From the NCBI RefSeq assembly GCF_009495745.1, contig NZ_WIDQ01000013.1, positions 60,284 through 124,283 on the forward strand: 64,000 bases of DNA. Direction: 5' to 3'. Under the pieces are notes generated by a model, which was not told where the DNA came from, did not search any database, and saw only the letters and a list, made by a program, of their open reading frames with translations. The position numbers and the translations under genes were made by a program. The stretch comes from Niveispirillum sp. SYP-B3756. Its GTDB lineage: Bacteria > Pseudomonadota > Alphaproteobacteria > Azospirillales > Azospirillaceae. This document shows, in pieces, positions 42,031-53,960 of this stretch. How positions within the stretch are numbered: position 1 is the stretch's first letter; each line of letters begins with the position of its first letter.

Positions 42031-43491
42031 ATGAGCACCGCATCCACCAGCCTGGCCCCGGCCGGGTCCATTCCCGGCCTGAATGAGGCGATTGTCCGCC
42101 GCTTCACGCTTGCCACCGTTATCTGGGCGCTGTTCGGCTTTGCCGCCGGCACCTGGGTGGCGACCCTGCTGGCCTTTCCGCACCTGAATATGGGGCTGGA
42201 AGGCAGTTTCGGCCGCCTGCGCCCGGTTCACACCACCGGCGTCATTCTGGGCTTCGGCGGCAATGCGCTGATCGCCACCTCGTTCTATGTTGTGCAGCGT
42301 ACCTGCATGGTCGGGCTGTGGGGCGGCAAGCGTCTGGCCAACCTGTTCTTCTGGGGCTATCAGGCGTTCCTGGTCATCGCCATTTCCGGCTATGTGATGG
42401 GTATTACCCAGAGCAAGGAATATGCGGAACCGGAATGGTATGCCGACCTGCTGCTGCTGGTCGTCTGGGTGACGTACTTCGCCATCTTTGCCGGCACCAT
42501 CGCCCGCCGGCGGGAACCGCATATCTATGTGGCCAACTGGTTCTATCTGGCCTTCATCATCACGGTGGCCGTGCTGCACATCGTCAATAACCTGGCGATG
42601 CCGGTGGCGATCACGGGCACCAAGAGCTATTCCGCCTTCTCCGGCGTGCAGGATGCGCTGATCCAGTGGTGGTACGGCCATAACATGGTCGGGTTCTTCC
42701 TGACCGCCGGCTTCATCGGCATCATGTATTATTTCGTGCCCAAGCAGGCGGAACGGCCCATCTATTCCTATCGCCTGTCCATCGTGCACTTCTGGGCGCT
42801 GATCTTCCTCTATATCTGGGCCGGTCCGCACCATCTGCACTTCACCTCCCTGCCGGACTGGACGCAGACGCTGGGCATGGCCTTCTCCATCATGCTGTGG
42901 ATGCCATCCTGGGGTGGCATGATCAACGGCATCATGACCCTGTCGGGCGCCTGGGGTAAGCTGCGCACCGATCCGATCCTGCGCTTCCTGGTGGTGGCCG
43001 TGGCCTTCTATGGCATGGCCACGTTCGAAGGCCCGCTGATGGCGCTGAAGTCGGTCAATGCCCTGTCGCATTACACCGACTGGACCGTCGGCCATGTGCA
43101 TTCCGGTGCCTTGGGCTGGGTGGCCTTCGTGGCGTTCGGCGCGCTCTATTACATGGTGCCGCGCCTGTGGCGCCGGCCGCTCTGGTCCATCCGTCTGGTC
43201 GAATGGCACTTCTGGATCGCCTCCATCGCCATCGTGCTCTACATCACCGCCATGTGGGTCAGCGGCATCACCCAGGGCCTGATGTGGCGCGCCTATGATG
43301 CCATGGGCTTCCTGCAGTACTCGTTCGCCGACAGCGTGGCGATGCTGCACCCCTATTACGTCATCCGTGCGCTGGGCGGGGTTCTCTACCTGACCGGCGG
43401 CATCCTGATGACCATCAACTTCGTCATGACCATCCGCCAGCCGGCCAGCCGCGAAGATAAAGCGGCTGTGTCCCCGGCCGTGACGGCCTGA
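42031..43491 (+). CDS. ccoN: cbb3-type cytochrome c oxidase subunit I
   Basis: 486 residues. Heme and copper ligands are visible: His67 (VHTTGV), His217 (WYGHNMV), the His267-His268 pair (GPHHLHF), and His355 and His357 (GHVHSG). Twelve or more membrane spans. It is the catalytic subunit that reduces oxygen to water under low oxygen. First gene of ccoNOQP and followed at once by the second ccoGHIS set. Confidence 0.97.
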   Translation: MSTASTSLAPAGSIPGLNEAIVRRFTLATVIWALFGFAAGTWVATLLAFPHLNMGLEGSFGRLRPVHTTGVILGFGGNALIATSFYVVQRTCMVGLWGGKRLANLFFWGYQAFLVIAISGYVMGITQSKEYAEPEWYADLLLLVVWVTYFAIFAGTIARRREPHIYVANWFYLAFIITVAVLHIVNNLAMPVAITGTKSYSAFSGVQDALIQWWYGHNMVGFFLTAGFIGIMYYFVPKQAERPIYSYRLSIVHFWALIFLYIWAGPHHLHFTSLPDWTQTLGMAFSIMLWMPSWGGMINGIMTLSGAWGKLRTDPILRFLVVAVAFYGMATFEGPLMALKSVNALSHYTDWTVGHVHSGALGWVAFVAFGALYYMVPRLWRRPLWSIRLVEWHFWIASIAIVLYITAMWVSGITQGLMWRAYDAMGFLQYSFADSVAMLHPYYVIRALGGVLYLTGGILMTINFVMTIRQPASREDKAAVSPAVTA

Positions 43492-43512
43492 TCGGCGGGA
43501 GGGAACTAGAGA

Positions 43513-44232
43513 ATGCCCAATCACGCGACTATCGAACGCAGCCTCTCGCTGCTCTCCATGCTGGCCCTGCTGGTGATTTCCATCGGCGGTCTGGTGGAGA
43601 TCGTGCCGCTGTTCCGCATTGAAACGACGGTGGAAAAGGTGGCCGGGATGCGGCCCTACAGCCCGCTGGAACAGATGGGCCGCAATATCTACACCCGCGA
43701 GGGCTGCTATCTCTGCCATAGCCAGCAGATCCGCCCCTTCCGCGATGAGGTTGACCGGTACGGCCATTACTCCATCGCGGCGGAGAGCATGTATGACCAC
43801 CCGTTCCTCTGGGGGTCCAAGCGCACCGGTCCCGATCTGGCCCGCGTTGGCCTGAAATATTCCAACGCCTGGCATCTGGCCCACCTGGAAGACCCGCGCA
43901 GCGTGGTGCCGGTGTCGATCATGCCGGCCTATGCCGAACTGAAGAACCGCGACCTGGACCTGACCAGCATTCCCGACCATCTGACGGCCCTGCGCAAGGT
44001 GGGCGTGCCCTATACCGATACGCAGATCAAGACCGCCATCGATGACGCCAAGGCCCAGGCCAGCGGCGTGGATACCGATGGGCTGCTGGCCCGCTATCCC
44101 AAGGCCCGCCTGGGTGATTTCGATGGCCAGCCGAACCGCGTCACCGAAATGGATGCGCTGATCGCCTATCTGCAGGTGCTGGGCACGCTGGTTGATTTCC
44201 GCGATGCCCGCCTGGATCCGGGGGCCAAATAA
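43513..44232 (+). CDS. ccoO: cbb3 oxidase subunit II (mono-heme cytochrome c)
   Basis: 239 residues. N-terminal membrane anchor, heme motif CYLCH (residue ~72), and the FixO signature [14 protein letters not shown]. An axial Met probably lies in VSIMPAY. Subunit II carries electrons to CcoN. Confidence 0.97.
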   Translation: MPNHATIERSLSLLSMLALLVISIGGLVEIVPLFRIETTVEKVAGMRPYSPLEQMGRNIYTREGCYLCHSQQIRPFRDEVDRYGHYSIAAESMYDHPFLWGSKRTGPDLARVGLKYSNAWHLAHLEDPRSVVPVSIMPAYAELKNRDLDLTSIPDHLTALRKVGVPYTDTQIKTAIDDAKAQASGVDTDGLLARYPKARLGDFDGQPNRVTEMDALIAYLQVLGTLVDFRDARLDPGAK

Positions 44233-44402
44233 TGACGGAAGAGGCAATCCTGTCGCTGCTGCGCCAGGCCTGGCTGGTGATGGCCGTGGTGGTCTTCTTC
44301 GCCCTGCTGTGGCGGAACCTGCGAACCAGCAACGGCAAGACCATGCGCGATCACGCGCTTATTCCTTTCCAGATCAAGGATGATGATCATGGCGCAGCGT
44401 GA
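44232..44402 (+). CDS. ccoQ: cbb3 oxidase subunit CcoQ
   Basis: 56 residues. One membrane span (WLVMAVVVFFALLWRN) and a short hydrophilic tail, the CcoQ form. It overlaps the ccoO stop by one base and the ccoP start region. Too short for many callers. Confidence 0.9.
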   Translation: MTEEAILSLLRQAWLVMAVVVFFALLWRNLRTSNGKTMRDHALIPFQIKDDDHGAA

Positions 44403-45255
44403 GCGCGATGCATTGACCGGCCGTCTGACCACGGGTCACGAGTGGGACGGTATCAAGGAACTCTCCACGCCGATTCCCACCTGGTGGATCACGACCTTCC
44501 TGATCTCCATCATGGTGGCGCTGATCTATCTGTGGCTGATGCCCTCCTTCGCCACGACCAAGAGTCTGGAGCCGGGCCTGCTTGGCTGGTCGTCGAGCGG
44601 GGAGCTGCGGGAGGACCAAGCCATCGCCGCGGCTGCCCAGGCACCCTGGCGCCAGCGCCTGATGGCCGTGCCGCTGGAGGAAGTGACCAAGGACGAGGAA
44701 CTGCGCCGTTTCGTGCAGGCCGGCGGCCGCGCGCTCTTCAATGAAAATTGCGCGCCTTGCCATGGTGTGGGTGGTGGCGGCCAGCAGGGCCAGTTCCCGG
44801 CGCTGCTGGACGATGACTGGTTGTGGGGCGGCAAGCCCGCCGATATCGTGCAGACGGTGCGCCACGGTATCCGCAACGAGGATGCGGATAGCCGTCAGTC
44901 GGCCATGCCGGTGTTTGGCGACAGCCTGTCCAAGGAACAGATCGGCAATGTCGCGGATTATGTGCTGACGCTGGCCGACAAGTCCAAGGCGGACAGCCGC
45001 GCCGCCTTGCCGGGTGCCGCCCTGTTCAAGGATAATTGCGCCGGCTGCCATGGGGAGAATGGCGAGGGCGGGCGTGATTTCGGTGCGCCGCGCCTGAACG
45101 ATGCCATCTGGCTTTATGGTGGCAGCCGCGACGCCATCATCCACCAGATCACCAGCCCGCGCATGGGCTCCATGCCCAGCTTTGCCAGCCGCCTCAATGA
45201 GGAATCGCTGCGGATGCTGGCACTCTATGTCCATGGCCTGGGCGGGGGTGAGTGA
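44389..45255 (+). CDS. ccoP: cbb3 oxidase subunit III (di-heme cytochrome c)
   Basis: 288 residues from the ATG at 44389 (AAGGA eight bases before); ATGs at 44380 and 44383 are alternatives. Two heme motifs, CAPCH and CAGCH, follow a single anchor (WWITTFLISIMVALIYLWLM). It accepts electrons from cytochrome c. Confidence 0.95.
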   Translation: MAQRERDALTGRLTTGHEWDGIKELSTPIPTWWITTFLISIMVALIYLWLMPSFATTKSLEPGLLGWSSSGELREDQAIAAAAQAPWRQRLMAVPLEEVTKDEELRRFVQAGGRALFNENCAPCHGVGGGGQQGQFPALLDDDWLWGGKPADIVQTVRHGIRNEDADSRQSAMPVFGDSLSKEQIGNVADYVLTLADKSKADSRAALPGAALFKDNCAGCHGENGEGGRDFGAPRLNDAIWLYGGSRDAIIHQITSPRMGSMPSFASRLNEESLRMLALYVHGLGGGE

Positions 45256-46604
45256 TGAAGGGCGTCCCCGCCACAGCCAGCGGCCGCTATCGCCGCATCA
45301 AGACGGGGCTGGCCAGCCTGCTGCTCGGCTGGTTTTTCCTGGTGCCGTTCCTGCGCTGGGACCGGGGGCCTGACCTGCCGGGTCAGGCAATCCTGTTCGA
45401 CCTGCCGGGCCGGCGGCTGTTCCTGTTCGGCTGGGAATTCTGGCCGCAGGATCTACCGATCGCCGTGGGCCTGCTGGTGGGGGCCGCCTCTCTGTTGTTT
45501 TATGCCACAGCGCTGGCAGGCCGCGTCTGGTGCGGCTTTGCCTGCCCGCAAACGGTGTGGACCGACCTGTTCTTCGCGGTGGACCGGTTCTGTGAACATC
45601 GCCGCATCCCGCCGGTGCTGGTGAAGATCACCATCGCCCTGCTGACCGGGTTCGGTTTTGCCTGCTGGTTCACCGATGCACCGACGCTGGCTGGCCGCCT
45701 GCTGGGCGGGTCGGCCGCCCCCGGTTCCTATGGCGCGGTGCTGATCATTGGCGGCCTGACCTGGCTGCTGGGTGTTTATGCCAAGCAGCGCGTCTGCCTG
45801 CATATGTGCCCCTGGCCGCGCTTTCAGGCGGCCTTGCTGGACCGTGACAGCCAGGTGGTCACCTATCAGGCCTGGCGCGGTGAAAGCCGGGGCCGTAAGC
45901 GCATTCCCCTGCGGGAGGATCTGGGCGGGGAGCCGGGCGGCACGCGCGGCGACTGTATCGACTGCACCCGCTGCGTCGCCGTCTGCCCCACCCTGATTGA
46001 TATCCGCGATGGGCTGCAGATGGGCTGCATCGGCTGCGGCCTCTGTGTCGATGCCTGCGATACGGTGATGGAAAAGATCGGCCGCCCCAAGGGCCTGATC
46101 CGTTTTGACAGCGAAACGAATGCCAACGCCAAAAGCTGGACCAAGACGCTGCCGCGTCCCCTCGCGGCCAAGCCGATGCTGTTTTTGTCGGTGGCGCTGC
46201 TGGCGCTGGGGGCGGCCCTGTTCGCCATGCTGACGCTGAGCCCGTTGCGCGCCGATCTGGACCCGCAGCGCAACCCGCTGTTCGTGCGCCTGTCCGACGG
46301 CGGCATCCGCAATGATTTCCTGCTGCATATCCAGGCCCGTGAACCGGGCCTGTCCACCCTGCGCCTGCGTCTGGCGGAAGGGGAGGCGGGTTTGCTGAGA
46401 CTGGCCAGCAGTGGGGATCATGCCGGTTCCGAAACGGTTGAGGTGACGCTGGATCAGCGCGAGTTGCGCGAACGCCTGCTGATCACCCGCCCGGCGGGGG
46501 CCGACGCCAAGGGCCGCTCTCCGTTGCATCTGCTGGTGCAGGATGCGCGGGACGGGCGGTTGCTGGGCACGGTGGAAACCCAGTTCTGGGGGCCGGAATC
46601 ATGA
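45255..46604 (+). CDS. ccoG: CcoG copy 2
   Basis: 449 residues, about 70 shorter than copy 1 at the N-terminus. The start is ATG at 45255, which shares the last base of the ccoP stop; GTG at 45252 is also possible. It keeps both 4Fe-4S motifs (CIDCTRCVAVCP and CIGCGLCVDAC). Spans are as in copy 1. Probably equal function in a separate assembly branch. Translationally coupled to ccoP. Confidence 0.93.
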   Translation: MKGVPATASGRYRRIKTGLASLLLGWFFLVPFLRWDRGPDLPGQAILFDLPGRRLFLFGWEFWPQDLPIAVGLLVGAASLLFYATALAGRVWCGFACPQTVWTDLFFAVDRFCEHRRIPPVLVKITIALLTGFGFACWFTDAPTLAGRLLGGSAAPGSYGAVLIIGGLTWLLGVYAKQRVCLHMCPWPRFQAALLDRDSQVVTYQAWRGESRGRKRIPLREDLGGEPGGTRGDCIDCTRCVAVCPTLIDIRDGLQMGCIGCGLCVDACDTVMEKIGRPKGLIRFDSETNANAKSWTKTLPRPLAAKPMLFLSVALLALGAALFAMLTLSPLRADLDPQRNPLFVRLSDGGIRNDFLLHIQAREPGLSTLRLRLAEGEAGLLRLASSGDHAGSETVEVTLDQRELRERLLITRPAGADAKGRSPLHLLVQDARDGRLLGTVETQFWGPES

Positions 46605-47067
46605 AGCGGGACCGTTGGATTCCCTTTGCTTTCGTGGGTTTTTTCCTGCTGCTCTTCTCGGTACAGGGCGTCTTCGTATCCATCGCGGTGAAGACCTTCC
46701 CCGGTCTGGTGACGGACCAGCCCTATGCCACCGGTATCGGTTATAATGAGGTGCTGAAGGAACAGGCAGCCGAGGCCGCCCTGGGCTGGCAGGTGCAGAC
46801 CCGGTTTGAACCGACCGGCCCGCTGGCTGGGCGGCTGACCCTGCAGGTGACCGATGCCAACGGGGAGCCTGTGGAAGCACATATCGTTGCGCAGGCGGAA
46901 CGGATGACCAAGTTCCCGCAGATCGTCGAACTGGCGACGGAAACCACTTCTCGTGGTGAAGCGGTGCTGCCGGTGAAGCTGCCGCTGGCCGGCCGCTGGT
47001 TCGTGCGCCTGACGGTGAACCGGGGCAGCGATCATGTGGCCCGCATTGTCGAAATTGAGGTCTGGCC

Positions 47068-47071
<4 letters not shown>
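46601..47071 (+). CDS. ccoH: FixH/CcoH copy 2
   Basis: 156 residues. An N-terminal span (FAFVGFFLLLFSVQGVFVS) and periplasmic domain. It overlaps both neighbours by 4 bases. Confidence 0.9.
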
Positions 47072-49289
<2,218 letters not shown>

Positions 49290-49299
<10 letters not shown>

Positions 49300-49454
49300 T
49301 CCTTTTCCTGATACCACTGGCCCTGGGGCTGGGCGGATTGGGCCTGGTGGGCTTTTTCTGGAGCCTGGATAATGGCCAGTATGATGACCTGGATGGCGCT
49401 GCCCAGCGCATTCTGAATGAACCGGACGATAAGGTTGGAGGGGTTGAAAGATGA
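49290..49454 (+). CDS. ccoS: CcoS copy 2
   Basis: 54 residues, with FFWSLDNGQYDDLDGAAQRI, the CcoS signature, after one membrane span. It starts inside ccoI2 and ends in the start codon of the following gene. Confidence 0.88.
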
Positions 49455-50005
49455 ATGAGTTGCTGCGCGGGGCGATCAATCTGGTCATGGCCGCACTGGC
49501 GGGCTATCTGATGGGTGGGCTGATCGGCACGGCAGTGGCGGTGGCCCTGCTGGCCCTGGCCTATGGCGTGTGGCTGGCCATCCGCAGCCTGCCCAAGAAT
49601 CCCGGTGACAGCGCCCCGGCCAAGCTGGCCGGTGAAGGCCTGGGCCTGCTGGGCAAGGCGCTGGCCATTCCGCTGGGGCTGGTCGGGGCCGCTGTCGTCA
49701 TGGGCATCGGTGTTGCGCTCAGCATCGCCCAGCCGCTGCTGCGCCCCTTGGCCGCGCTCAGCGTGCTGGCAACGGTGCCCGGCCGGCTGTATCGTTTCGG
49801 GGCCAGCCTGTTCAGCGACCAACTGCTGCCCTGGACGCTGGGCAATGTCATCCTGCTGCTGATCGGCGGCGTGGTGGTAATCGGTATCGATGTGGCCTTC
49901 TATGCCGCGCTGATCGCCGTACCGCTGCTGATCCTGGCGCTGGCCCTGCTGGCGCTGAAGGGTGGCGAAGACCCGGAGGCGCAGGGGGCGGGGGACCATC
50001 ACTGA
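49451..50005 (+). CDS. Hydrophobic membrane protein of unknown function
   Basis: 184 residues with four or five hydrophobic segments and a short hydrophilic tail. Overlap with ccoS2 indicates the same operon. It has no recognised domain. It may take part in cbb3 assembly or copper handling. Confidence 0.75.
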   Translation: MNELLRGAINLVMAALAGYLMGGLIGTAVAVALLALAYGVWLAIRSLPKNPGDSAPAKLAGEGLGLLGKALAIPLGLVGAAVVMGIGVALSIAQPLLRPLAALSVLATVPGRLYRFGASLFSDQLLPWTLGNVILLLIGGVVVIGIDVAFYAALIAVPLLILALALLALKGGEDPEAQGAGDHH

Positions 50006-50039
50006 CCCCTGCGGTCCCATTCACTTGTTTTAGGTTCCT

Positions 50040-50726
50040 ATGGAAGAAGTCAATTTCATCGGCGGGTTTCTGTTGGGGCTGGCCAGTGCGCTGCACTGTG
50101 CCGCCATGTGTGGCGGTATCGCCGGCAGCCTGCTGATGGCATTGACACCGGGGCGGGAGACATCCCGCCCCTTGCTGCCCCTGCTGGGGCTGCAGGCCGG
50201 CCGGGTGCTGGCCTATATGCTGGCCGGGGCCGTGGTCGGGGCCTTGGGCTCCAGCTTTTACGGCATGTTCGACCAGCGGGAGGCCTATCGCGTCATGCAA
50301 TGGGCCGCCGCCGTCACGCTCGGCTGGATCGGCTTTTCGCTGACCGGTCTGGCCCCGCCGCTGTCCATTTTCGACCGGCTGCTGGCCCCCATCGGCAAGG
50401 GGCTGGAGATGCTGCGTCGCCATGGCCGGATTGCCGGGCCGCTGGCCGGCATCCTCTGGGGTTTCCTGCCCTGCGGCATGGTCTATGCCGCCCTGTTCTA
50501 TGCCATGCTGGCCGGCAGCGCCCCGCAGGGAATGCTGGTGATGGCTGGTTTCGGGCTGGGCACGCTGCCCGCCGTCACGCTGGCCGCCATCGGCTATGGC
50601 CGCATCGTTGCCTGGGCCCGCCGCCCGGCCCTGCGCCGCGCCATGGGGGTGCTGTTGATTCTGCTGGCCCCCTTGTCGCTGCTGGTGCCGGCCTCGCTGA
50701 TTGAGGCGATCTGCCGGGTGGTTTGA
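50040..50726 (+). CDS. TauE/SafE-like (DsbD-type) membrane protein of the cbb3 locus
   Basis: 228 residues with about six spans. SALHCAAMCGGIAGSLL near the start and GILWGFLPCGMVYAAL in the middle are the paired Cys-containing motifs of the SafE-type group found next to ccoGHIS. Likely a copper or thiol transporter serving oxidase assembly. The last gene of the set. Confidence 0.85.
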   Translation: MEEVNFIGGFLLGLASALHCAAMCGGIAGSLLMALTPGRETSRPLLPLLGLQAGRVLAYMLAGAVVGALGSSFYGMFDQREAYRVMQWAAAVTLGWIGFSLTGLAPPLSIFDRLLAPIGKGLEMLRRHGRIAGPLAGILWGFLPCGMVYAALFYAMLAGSAPQGMLVMAGFGLGTLPAVTLAAIGYGRIVAWARRPALRRAMGVLLILLAPLSLLVPASLIEAICRVV

Positions 50727-50764
50727 CACCGCGCACCGGCTGAATTCCGTCCCGTCTGAAGCGT

Positions 50765-50809
50765 CTGTGATGCCAAGGGGCATTGTCCCTATACCCCTTG
50801 GCATCACAG
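50765..50809. terminator. 16-base hairpin between the cbb3 set and glgP
   Basis: CTGTGATGCCAAGGGG (50765-50780) pairs perfectly with CCCCTTGGCATCACAG (50794-50809). There is no T tract, but its place between two convergent genes favours a terminator. Confidence 0.6.
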
Positions 50810-50811
50810 GC

Positions 50812-53295
50812 TCAATCGGCGTCGCCCGTTATCGGCAGCACCGGCGCCACGTTCCAGATCTCTGTCGCATAATCCATGATGGTGCGGTCAGACGAGAACC
50901 AGCCCATGCCGGCCGTGTTCAAGATGGCCTTGGCCGTCCATTCGTCCTGGCTGCGATACAGTTCCGCCGCCGTTGCGTGGGTGTTGCAGTAATCCTCGAA
51001 ATCCGCCGTCACCAGGAAATGGTCGCCATTCAGCAGGCTGTCGACAATGGGCTGGAAACGGCGCGGATCGTCGGGGGAGAAGATGCCAGACCCGATCATG
51101 TCCAGCGCCCGTTTCAGGCGCGGATTGGTGGCCACCACCTGGCGCGGGTCAAAGGCGCCACCCTGGCGCAGTTCCTGCACCTCTGCCGCGTTCATGCCGA
51201 AGATGAAGATATTCTCCGCCCCCACATGATCGCGCATTTCCACATTGGCCCCGTCCAGGGTGCCGATGGTCAGCGCCCCATTCAGGGCCAGCTTCATGTT
51301 ACCGGTGCCTGATGCCTCCATCCCCGCCGTGGAAATCTGTTCGGACAGGTCGGCCGCCGGCATGATCAGTTCGGCCTGGGTGACATTGTAATTGGGCAGC
51401 ATCACCAGCCGCAGCCGCCCCTTCACCACCGGGTCTTGATTGATCACCCGTGCAATGTCATTGGCCAGCTTGATGATCAGCTTGGCCTGGGTATAGGCGG
51501 GGGCCGCCTTGCCGGCCAGGATCTTGGTGACAGGCACAAATTCGCGGGTGGGATTGTCGCGGATGTCATTATACAACGCCACCGTCTGCAACAGGTTCAG
51601 CAACTGGCGCTTATATTCGTGGATGCGCTTCACCTGCACATCGAACATGCTGTCAATATCGATATCCACCTTCAGGTGCCGGGCGATATAGGCGGCCAGC
51701 CGCTTCTTGTTCTGGCGCTTGGCGCGCCGGAATTCTTCCCGGAAGACGGGATCGTCCGCCCGCTCCCGCAGGGCGCCCAACTGTTCCAGATCCATCACCC
51801 AGCCGGCACCGATGCGGCTGGTGATCAGGGCCGACAGGGCCGGGTTGGCCTGCAACAACCAGCGGCGCGGGGTGATGCCATTGGTCTTGTTGGTGATGCG
51901 GTCGGGGAACTCGCGGTGGAAATCCGCGAACACCGTCTTGCGCATCAGGTCCGTATGCAGGGCCGAGACACCATTGACCTTGTGGCTGCCCAGAAAGGCC
52001 AGATTGCCCATGCGCACCCGCCGGTCGCCATTCTCATCAATCAGCGACAGGCGCTGGATGGTGGCCACATCAGCGTGGGCCTTCACCTGATTCAAGAACC
52101 GGGCATTGATCTCGTAAATGATCTGCATATGGCGGGGCAGCACCCGTTCCAGCAGCCGCACCGGCCAGGATTCCAGCGCCTCCGGCAACAGGGTGTGATT
52201 GGTATAGCTGAAGGTGCGGCGGGTGACATCCCAGGCATGTTCCCATTCCAACCCGTGCTGGTCGATCAGCAGCCGCATCAGCTCGGCAATGCCGATGGCG
52301 GGATGGGTGTCGTTCAACTGGATCGCCGCCTTGTCCGGCAAGCTGTCAAAATCGCGGTGATGCTGCAGGTAACGGCGCAGGATGTCCTGGATGCTGGCGC
52401 TGGTGAAGAAATATTCCTGCTTCAGCCGTAGCTCCCGCCCCACCTCCGTCGCGTCATTGGGGTAGAGCACGCGGGACAGATTCTCTGACAGAACCTTGCC
52501 TTCCACCGCCTTCAGATAATCACCGTCGTTGAAGTCGCTGAAGCTGAAATCATGCGCGGCACGGGCGGACCAGAGGCGCAGCGTGTTGATCGTCTCCCCG
52601 CCATAGCCGACCACCGGCGTGTCGAAGGCCATGGCGTGCACCATGTCGGTGCCGGTCCATTGGGCGCGCTCAATCCCGCGCCCATCGCGCACCCGCTCCA
52701 CATGGCCATAGAAATGCACAGGGTACAGCACTTCCGGTCGGGCGAATTCCCACGGATTGCCAAAGCGCAGCCAGTTGTCCGGCGTTTCCACCTGCCAGCC
52801 ATGATCGAATTCCTGTTCGAACAGGCCATATTCGTAACGGATGCCATAGCCATAGCCGGGCAGGTTGCGGGTGGCCATGCTGTCCAGGAAACAGGCGGCC
52901 AGCCGGCCCAGCCCGCCATTGCCCAGCGCCGGGTCCGGCTCCATCTCCAGCACCTCTTCCAGGCGCAGGCCCAGCCGGTCCAGCGCTTCGCGCGCCTCCT
53001 CCACCAGCCCCAGATTGGAGAGGTTGTTATGCAGCAGACGCCCGATCAGGAATTCCATGGAGAAGTAGTAGATACGCTTGGCGTCGGCGGCATAGACGGC
53101 GCGGGTGGTGTCCATCCAGCGATCCACCACCCGGTCCCGCACGGCCAGGGCGGCACTGTTGAACCAGTCGCGCCGGGTGGCGGCGCGGGCATCCTTGCCG
53201 ACGGAATAGACCAGCCATTCAACAAAGGAACGTTTCAGTGCATCGACATCCAGCGCCTTGCGACCGATCTCACGGGATTTGAAACGGGCATCCAT
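50812..53295 (-). CDS. glgP: Glycogen/starch phosphorylase
   Basis: 827 residues from the ATG at 53295; an upstream in-frame ATG (53367) would add 24 residues with no homology. Glycogen phosphorylase motifs are GNGGLGRLAACFLDSMATR, EASGTGNMKLALNGALTIGTLDG (split here; the phosphate/PLP region), and VKRIHEYKRQLLN. It releases glucose-1-phosphate from glycogen. No other glg gene is in the window. Confidence 0.97.
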   Translation of the reverse strand: MDARFKSREIGRKALDVDALKRSFVEWLVYSVGKDARAATRRDWFNSAALAVRDRVVDRWMDTTRAVYAADAKRIYYFSMEFLIGRLLHNNLSNLGLVEEAREALDRLGLRLEEVLEMEPDPALGNGGLGRLAACFLDSMATRNLPGYGYGIRYEYGLFEQEFDHGWQVETPDNWLRFGNPWEFARPEVLYPVHFYGHVERVRDGRGIERAQWTGTDMVHAMAFDTPVVGYGGETINTLRLWSARAAHDFSFSDFNDGDYLKAVEGKVLSENLSRVLYPNDATEVGRELRLKQEYFFTSASIQDILRRYLQHHRDFDSLPDKAAIQLNDTHPAIGIAELMRLLIDQHGLEWEHAWDVTRRTFSYTNHTLLPEALESWPVRLLERVLPRHMQIIYEINARFLNQVKAHADVATIQRLSLIDENGDRRVRMGNLAFLGSHKVNGVSALHTDLMRKTVFADFHREFPDRITNKTNGITPRRWLLQANPALSALITSRIGAGWVMDLEQLGALRERADDPVFREEFRRAKRQNKKRLAAYIARHLKVDIDIDSMFDVQVKRIHEYKRQLLNLLQTVALYNDIRDNPTREFVPVTKILAGKAAPAYTQAKLIIKLANDIARVINQDPVVKGRLRLVMLPNYNVTQAELIMPAADLSEQISTAGMEASGTGNMKLALNGALTIGTLDGANVEMRDHVGAENIFIFGMNAAEVQELRQGGAFDPRQVVATNPRLKRALDMIGSGIFSPDDPRRFQPIVDSLLNGDHFLVTADFEDYCNTHATAAELYRSQDEWTAKAILNTAGMGWFSSDRTIMDYATEIWNVAPVLPITGDAD

Positions 53296-53629
53296 AGGTA
53301 ACTGTCTTTCCCATACCATCCGGCCGGCCGCGCCGGTCACGCTTCCCGACTTGGGGGAGAAGGGCATTTTCTCTGTCTAATATTGATTTTGTGTCAACAA
53401 TACGCAACGAAACGCTTTGTTACCCCTGTCGCAACCCCGCCGCGCCGGGGAAGTGGATGGCGCTGGCCGCCGCGCTGATATACCATATCCGACCGGGGTA
53501 CCCCGGCTCAGACAAGGCGGGTAAACGGGCACGGAACATACGGGCCGGGCATATGTTGTTGAACAGGCCGCTGATCGATGTGCAAGGCACGGCCACTGGT
53601 GATTGTTTCGTTCCAGATATAGTGATGAC
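53296..53629. other. Intergenic stretch between glgP and the small anti-sigma-like gene
   Basis: No credible gene. It holds a perfect 14-base palindrome CCGGGGTACCCCGG at 53494-53507 and an AT-rich section near 53370. The glgP promoter must be here or just upstream. Confidence 0.5.
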
Positions 53630-53866
53630 ATGAAACGGCTGACCATGAGCGATATCAACGCCTATATGGATGGTGCCCTTTCCCAGGCCCAGCGCCGGGA
53701 GGTGGAAGCCGCCCTGGCAGCCGACCCGGCCGCCGCCGAGCTGTTGAAGCGCTATCAGCGCAACACGGAAGCCCTGCATCAGCTTTATGACCCTGTGCTG
53801 GAGGAGACGGTGCCGGAACAGATGTTGAGCCTGCTGCGCCGGCATAGCGGCCCGCGCGCCCATTGA
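53630..53866 (+). CDS. Small anti-sigma-like protein
   Basis: 78 residues from the ATG at 53630. INAYMDGALSQAQRREVEAALAADP resembles the N-terminal part of anti-sigma factors, but the zinc-binding HxxxCxxC is missing. No sigma factor gene is adjacent. Weak support; could be a helical hypothetical protein. Confidence 0.5.
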   Translation: MKRLTMSDINAYMDGALSQAQRREVEAALAADPAAAELLKRYQRNTEALHQLYDPVLEETVPEQMLSLLRRHSGPRAH

Positions 53867-53960
53867 AAGGGCGGCCGGACGCCACAATATGGCCTTTCCT
53901 GCCGGCCATTGTTCCGGCCATGATGCGCCGCCCCATCCCGTCTCCCACGCAACAGCCTTG

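Noticed and set aside
41680..44247. 855-codon minus-strand ORF opposite ccoN/ccoO
   Set aside because: Antisense of conserved oxidase genes; no start site, no domain.
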